Origin: a bacterium
GTDB taxonomy: Bacteria; Bacteroidota; Bacteroidia; Bacteroidales; Muribaculaceae
Length of the DNA: 8,006 nucleotides
Assembly (NCBI GenBank): GCA_004559845.1
Contig: SFWW01000068.1
Coordinates: 1-8,006, forward strand
Direction: 5' to 3'
Positions 5,946 to 8,006 of the stretch are shown here, in pieces; position 1 is the stretch's first letter; the number at the start of each line of letters is the position of its first letter. The notes under the pieces were generated by a model. The model saw only the letters and a program-made list of their open reading frames with translations, had not been told where the DNA came from and searched no databases. A program made the position numbers and the translations under genes.

Positions 5946-5977
5946 AATAAAAACAGCGGCTCCTTGTGGGGAGTCGC
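5946..5977 (-). terminator. Intrinsic terminator of the TonB-domain gene
   Basis: Read on the reverse strand, bases 5977-5970 pair with 5963-5956 (8 bp, one G-U) around a 6-nt loop, followed by TGTTTTTATTATA. This is a standard stem plus U-tract, about 50 bases past the stop codon of the reverse-strand gene. Confidence 0.8.
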
Positions 5978-6025
5978 CACGACTGCGTTTATTCACTATC
6001 AGTGTTGCTTGAAAAAAAGTGATGG

Positions 6026-6490
6026 TTATAGGCGGAAGGCGATGGGGAGAATGCACCGCACATTCACTTTGGCGTCCCACATGCGTCCGGCTTCCCATCG
6101 GGGCATTCGCTTAATCACGCGCACAGCCTCTTTGTCGAGCGCTTGGCATCCCGAGCTGCGGAGCACTTCCACATGCGACACTTGCCCATCGGCGAGGATG
6201 ATAAAGCTGCAAAGCACACGCCCTTGTCGCCCTGCCATATATTCATCGTAGGGATACTCGCGAGTGTTGTTCACAAATTTCACCAATCCACGTTCACCGC
6301 CCGGAAATTTGGGTTGCACATCCACTTGCTCAAATTCGTAGAATTCAATATAGGCAGCATGGTCGCGCGAAGTGGGATTCACCACTCCGATGCGCTTGGC
6401 ACGTGGGCGCGTTTGCGCATCAGCCGATGCAGCAGCGAGCAGTAGTGTGGAGCACACAAGGAGTAATGAAATTTGTAATTCGTTTCGCAT
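6026..6490 (-). CDS. Secreted stand-alone TonB C-terminal-domain protein
   Basis: This 154-residue protein consists of a signal peptide (hydrophobic ISLLLVCSTLLLAAASADA, probable cleavage near ADA-Q at 25/26), a short basic and variable linker, then one TonB C-terminal domain (about 58-154). The family pattern is clear: FPGGE (62-66), YP (79-80), QGRV (89-92), an ILADG turn (99-102), LDKEAVRVIKRMPRW (118-132), and the final ILPIAFRL. Such domains bind the TonB box of outer-membrane receptors. This protein lacks the proline-rich spacer of true TonB, and the N-terminus looks like a cleaved signal rather than an anchor, so energy transduction is uncertain. I chose ATG 6490; an in-frame ATG at 6511 would add seven residues. 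It is a single gene, convergent with rsmD and divergent from porQ, with its own terminator. Confidence 0.83.
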   Translation of the reverse strand: MRNELQISLLLVCSTLLLAAASADAQTRPRAKRIGVVNPTSRDHAAYIEFYEFEQVDVQPKFPGGERGLVKFVNNTREYPYDEYMAGRQGRVLCSFIILADGQVSHVEVLRSSGCQALDKEAVRVIKRMPRWEAGRMWDAKVNVRCILPIAFRL

Positions 6491-6782
6491 CTTATTGATT
6501 AACAAATACATTGCGTAGCATTCCGCTTTTGGGAGTGTAGTTTATGTATATAAATCCGATGCAAATATAATTTTGTTTTTTCAAATTTCCATATCCTAAC
6601 TCCCGAATTTGGAAATGATTAATAATGTTTTGTGAATTTTTACAGATTCAATAGAAAATGCCTATTTGTTGTAAAAAAAAATTAAAACGGTATACGAATT
6701 GCAGGTGTTTACTCGTTAATTATACTGATGATAATTGGCTTATTGCTATTATTTCACTAACCCAATCGCAAACATTTCACGA
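6491..6782. other. AT-rich divergent intergenic region
   Basis: This 292-bp spacer lies between the divergent TonB-domain and porQ genes. It contains the reverse-strand -7 candidate, an A9 run (6673-6681) and no convincing gene or exact forward TAnnTTTG box. A TTG-started extension of porQ into it (6735) is unlikely. The porQ promoter must lie here, but I cannot point to it with confidence. Confidence 0.6.
6562..6569 (-). promoter_or_regulatory. Possible -7 box for the TonB-domain gene
   Basis: On the reverse strand this reads TATATTTG, an exact TAnnTTTG match, about 70 bases before the start codon at 6490. No TTTG lies at the expected -33 spacing; the nearest (6585-6582) is only 12 bp away. 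It is therefore a partial match. Confidence 0.4.
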
Positions 6783-7820
6783 ATGAAGTCATATATAGTT
6801 CGACATATTTTATTACTTGCCGCCGTGGTGCCGGGCATCATTGCTTGGGCACAAGACGGCACCACTGCCTACGAATTTCTCCAAATCACCCCCTCAGCCC
6901 ACGTGTACGGGCTCGGAGGGCATAATATTGCCCTTATCGACGATGATATCAACCTCGTGGAGCAGAACCCGGCACTCTTAGGTCCGGAATTTAACAAACA
7001 AGTGGGTGTGAACTATATGAAATACATCGGTTCTACCAATTTTATGGGCTTGCGATATGGTCAGGGGCTCACCGAACACAGCGCATTGGCAGTGGGCATT
7101 CAATACTACGGCTACGGCAGTATGACAGAAGCCGATGCCTCCGGCGCCATTTTGGGTTCATTTAATGCCAGCGACATCAATTTCAACGTGACTTATTCGC
7201 ACGACATTTCCGAGAATGCCCGCGGCGGTATCACCCTCAAATATCTCTATTCGAAATATGGCGACTATTCTGCCGGCGCCATTGCAGCCGATTTAGGTAT
7301 CAATTTCTATAACCCCGACAATGAACTATCGCTGTCGGTGGTGGCAAAAAATTTGGGTGGTCAGGTGAAGAAATTCGATGGCACCTACGATTCGAAAGAT
7401 CACTTGCCGTGGGATATTCAAATCGGCTTTTCAAAAATAATGGGTACCTCGCCATTCCGCCTCTCTATCACCGCCTACAACCTCCGCAAATGGAGCCTCC
7501 CTTACTATGAGCCCGAAGACAAAAACAATGTGAATAGCGATTTGATTAAGAAAGAGAACTTTGGGTCAAACTTGATGCGCCACTTGGTGCTCGGATTGGA
7601 ATTTCTGCCCACCAGCAATGTGTGGGTGGGGATGGGCTACAACCACAAAACACGCACCGACATGAGTACCTACCAACGAAATTTCTTCTCCGGCATCTCG
7701 TTGGGTGCCGGTATGAAAGTGAAATCGTTTGGCTTCAACGTGGCTTTCGCTCAACCCCACACCGGCGCCACCACCTTCATGCTCAACCTCACCACCTCTC
7801 TGGGCGAGCTCCTTAAATAG
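6783..7820 (+). CDS. porQ: Type IX secretion system protein PorQ
   Basis: This 345-residue outer-membrane beta-barrel protein of the PorV/PorQ (OMP) type is linked to the type IX secretion system, where PorQ is thought to help the attachment of secreted cargo at the cell surface. A signal peptide is visible: MKSYIVRHILLLAAVVPGIIAWAQ, with cleavage near residues 23-24. The family stretch follows: YEFLQITPSAHVYGLGGHNI, then LIDDDINLVEQNPALLGPE (51-69). The rest alternates polar and hydrophobic residues as in a barrel, ending TTFMLNLTTSLGELLK. The ATG at 6783 gives a normal signal peptide; the upstream TTG start at 6735 would bury it. No other T9SS gene is in the window. Genomes with PorQ-like proteins do not always have a full T9SS, so activity cannot be judged here. 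Confidence 0.85.
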   Translation: MKSYIVRHILLLAAVVPGIIAWAQDGTTAYEFLQITPSAHVYGLGGHNIALIDDDINLVEQNPALLGPEFNKQVGVNYMKYIGSTNFMGLRYGQGLTEHSALAVGIQYYGYGSMTEADASGAILGSFNASDINFNVTYSHDISENARGGITLKYLYSKYGDYSAGAIAADLGINFYNPDNELSLSVVAKNLGGQVKKFDGTYDSKDHLPWDIQIGFSKIMGTSPFRLSITAYNLRKWSLPYYEPEDKNNVNSDLIKKENFGSNLMRHLVLGLEFLPTSNVWVGMGYNHKTRTDMSTYQRNFFSGISLGAGMKVKSFGFNVAFAQPHTGATTFMLNLTTSLGELLK

Positions 7821-7827
7821 CAAGATA

Positions 7828-7847
7828 CCCATTTTTTGAAGGATGGG
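7828..7847 (+). terminator. Weak hairpin just after porQ
   Basis: CCCAT (7828-7832) pairs with ATGGG (7843-7847), and G-U and A-U pairs can extend it inward, starting 8 bases after the porQ stop. No T-tract follows. It is a weak candidate for the porQ 3' end. Confidence 0.3.
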
Positions 7848-7941
7848 ATAGGGCCGGTTGACCTTTTTCGGACTTTTCGAACGAGGTTGGGTCGGCAGGA
7901 ATCTTTTACCACATTCAAAAACGAAGTGCGAAAATTCTGTA

Positions 7942-8005
7942 GAAAAAGACTTGCGGTAAAGCAGTGTTTTGCGTTAGCTCAAAGCTATGAAAAACACACC
8001 GCGGG
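7942..8005 (-). terminator. Nested hairpin, candidate terminator of a reverse-strand gene beyond the window
   Basis: Three stems nest: 7950-7957 with 7998-8005 (two G-U pairs), 7964-7970 with 7991-7997, and 7975-7979 with 7983-7987 around a CAA loop. Left-side bases 7958-7963 bulge. That is 20 pairs in 56 nt. On the reverse strand the structure is followed at once by TCTTTTTCT (7949-7942 region), as in an intrinsic terminator, suggesting a reverse-strand gene to the right of the window converging on porQ. It could instead be a structured RNA or a repeat. Confidence 0.5.
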
Positions 8006-8006
8006 T

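Noticed and set aside
5880..6251. 123-codon forward reading frame opposite the TonB-domain gene
   Set aside because: It runs through the REP-like palindrome and the reverse-strand terminator and lies antisense to a recognised domain.
6732..6739. TAATTGGC as a porQ -7 box
   Set aside because: It matches TAnnTTTG poorly and the -33 partner is weak, so I do not call it a promoter.
5840..6788. ACGAATGAAG shared between 5840-5849 and 6779-6788
   Set aside because: A 10-bp match with no extension. One copy lies at the porQ start, so it is probably chance.
7919..8004. Short reverse reading frame entering from the right edge (about 28 codons)
   Set aside because: It runs through the nested hairpin and has no recognisable sequence. 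An open frame of this length is expected by chance.

Overview
The window looks like chromosomal DNA from a member of the Bacteroidales (phylum Bacteroidota). Three signs support this. Several genes are preceded by the Bacteroidetes promoter form TTTG-N19/20-TAnnTTTG, with no clear Shine-Dalgarno sequences. The family set is typical of the group: PorQ of the type IX secretion system, a DUF3822 protein joined to rsmD, and a small secreted TonB C-terminal-domain protein. The proteins also read as Bacteroidales versions of their families. I cannot place it to genus from sequence alone. It could be a gut lineage such as Muribaculaceae or Prevotellaceae, but that is a guess.

Layout. Positions 1-315 hold no convincing gene, but contain a long imperfect inverted repeat, a 19-bp tandem repeat and a near-perfect promoter. 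That promoter drives a tight forward cluster of phoH (316-1275), purC (1320-2267) and menG/ubiE (2277-3011). A 167-bp spacer with a -7 box leads to a single gene, pfkA (3179-4159), followed by a 14-bp-stem hairpin. A second near-perfect promoter, with a duplicated -7 element, drives a two-gene unit. This is a DUF3822 protein (4391-5224) overlapping rsmD (5215-5760) by 10 bp. A repeat- and hairpin-rich convergent spacer (5761-6025) separates rsmD from a reverse-strand gene for a secreted, stand-alone TonB C-terminal domain (6026-6490), which has a good intrinsic terminator. A 292-bp AT-rich divergent spacer leads to porQ (6783-7820, forward). The last 186 bases hold a nested hairpin that would fit a terminator for a reverse-strand gene lying beyond the window.

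How the genes work together. This is mostly housekeeping: purine synthesis (PurC), menaquinone synthesis (MenG), glycolysis (PfkA), 16S rRNA methylation (RsmD) and a PhoH-type RNA-linked ATPase. Two cell-envelope genes accompany them, the TonB-domain protein and PorQ. I found no CRISPR array, tRNA, rRNA, insertion sequence or complete mobile element, and no clear new multigene system. The parts that deserve a second look are the uncharacterised DUF3822 protein translationally joined to rsmD, the stand-alone TonB domain, and several intergenic inverted repeats that the genes do not explain.
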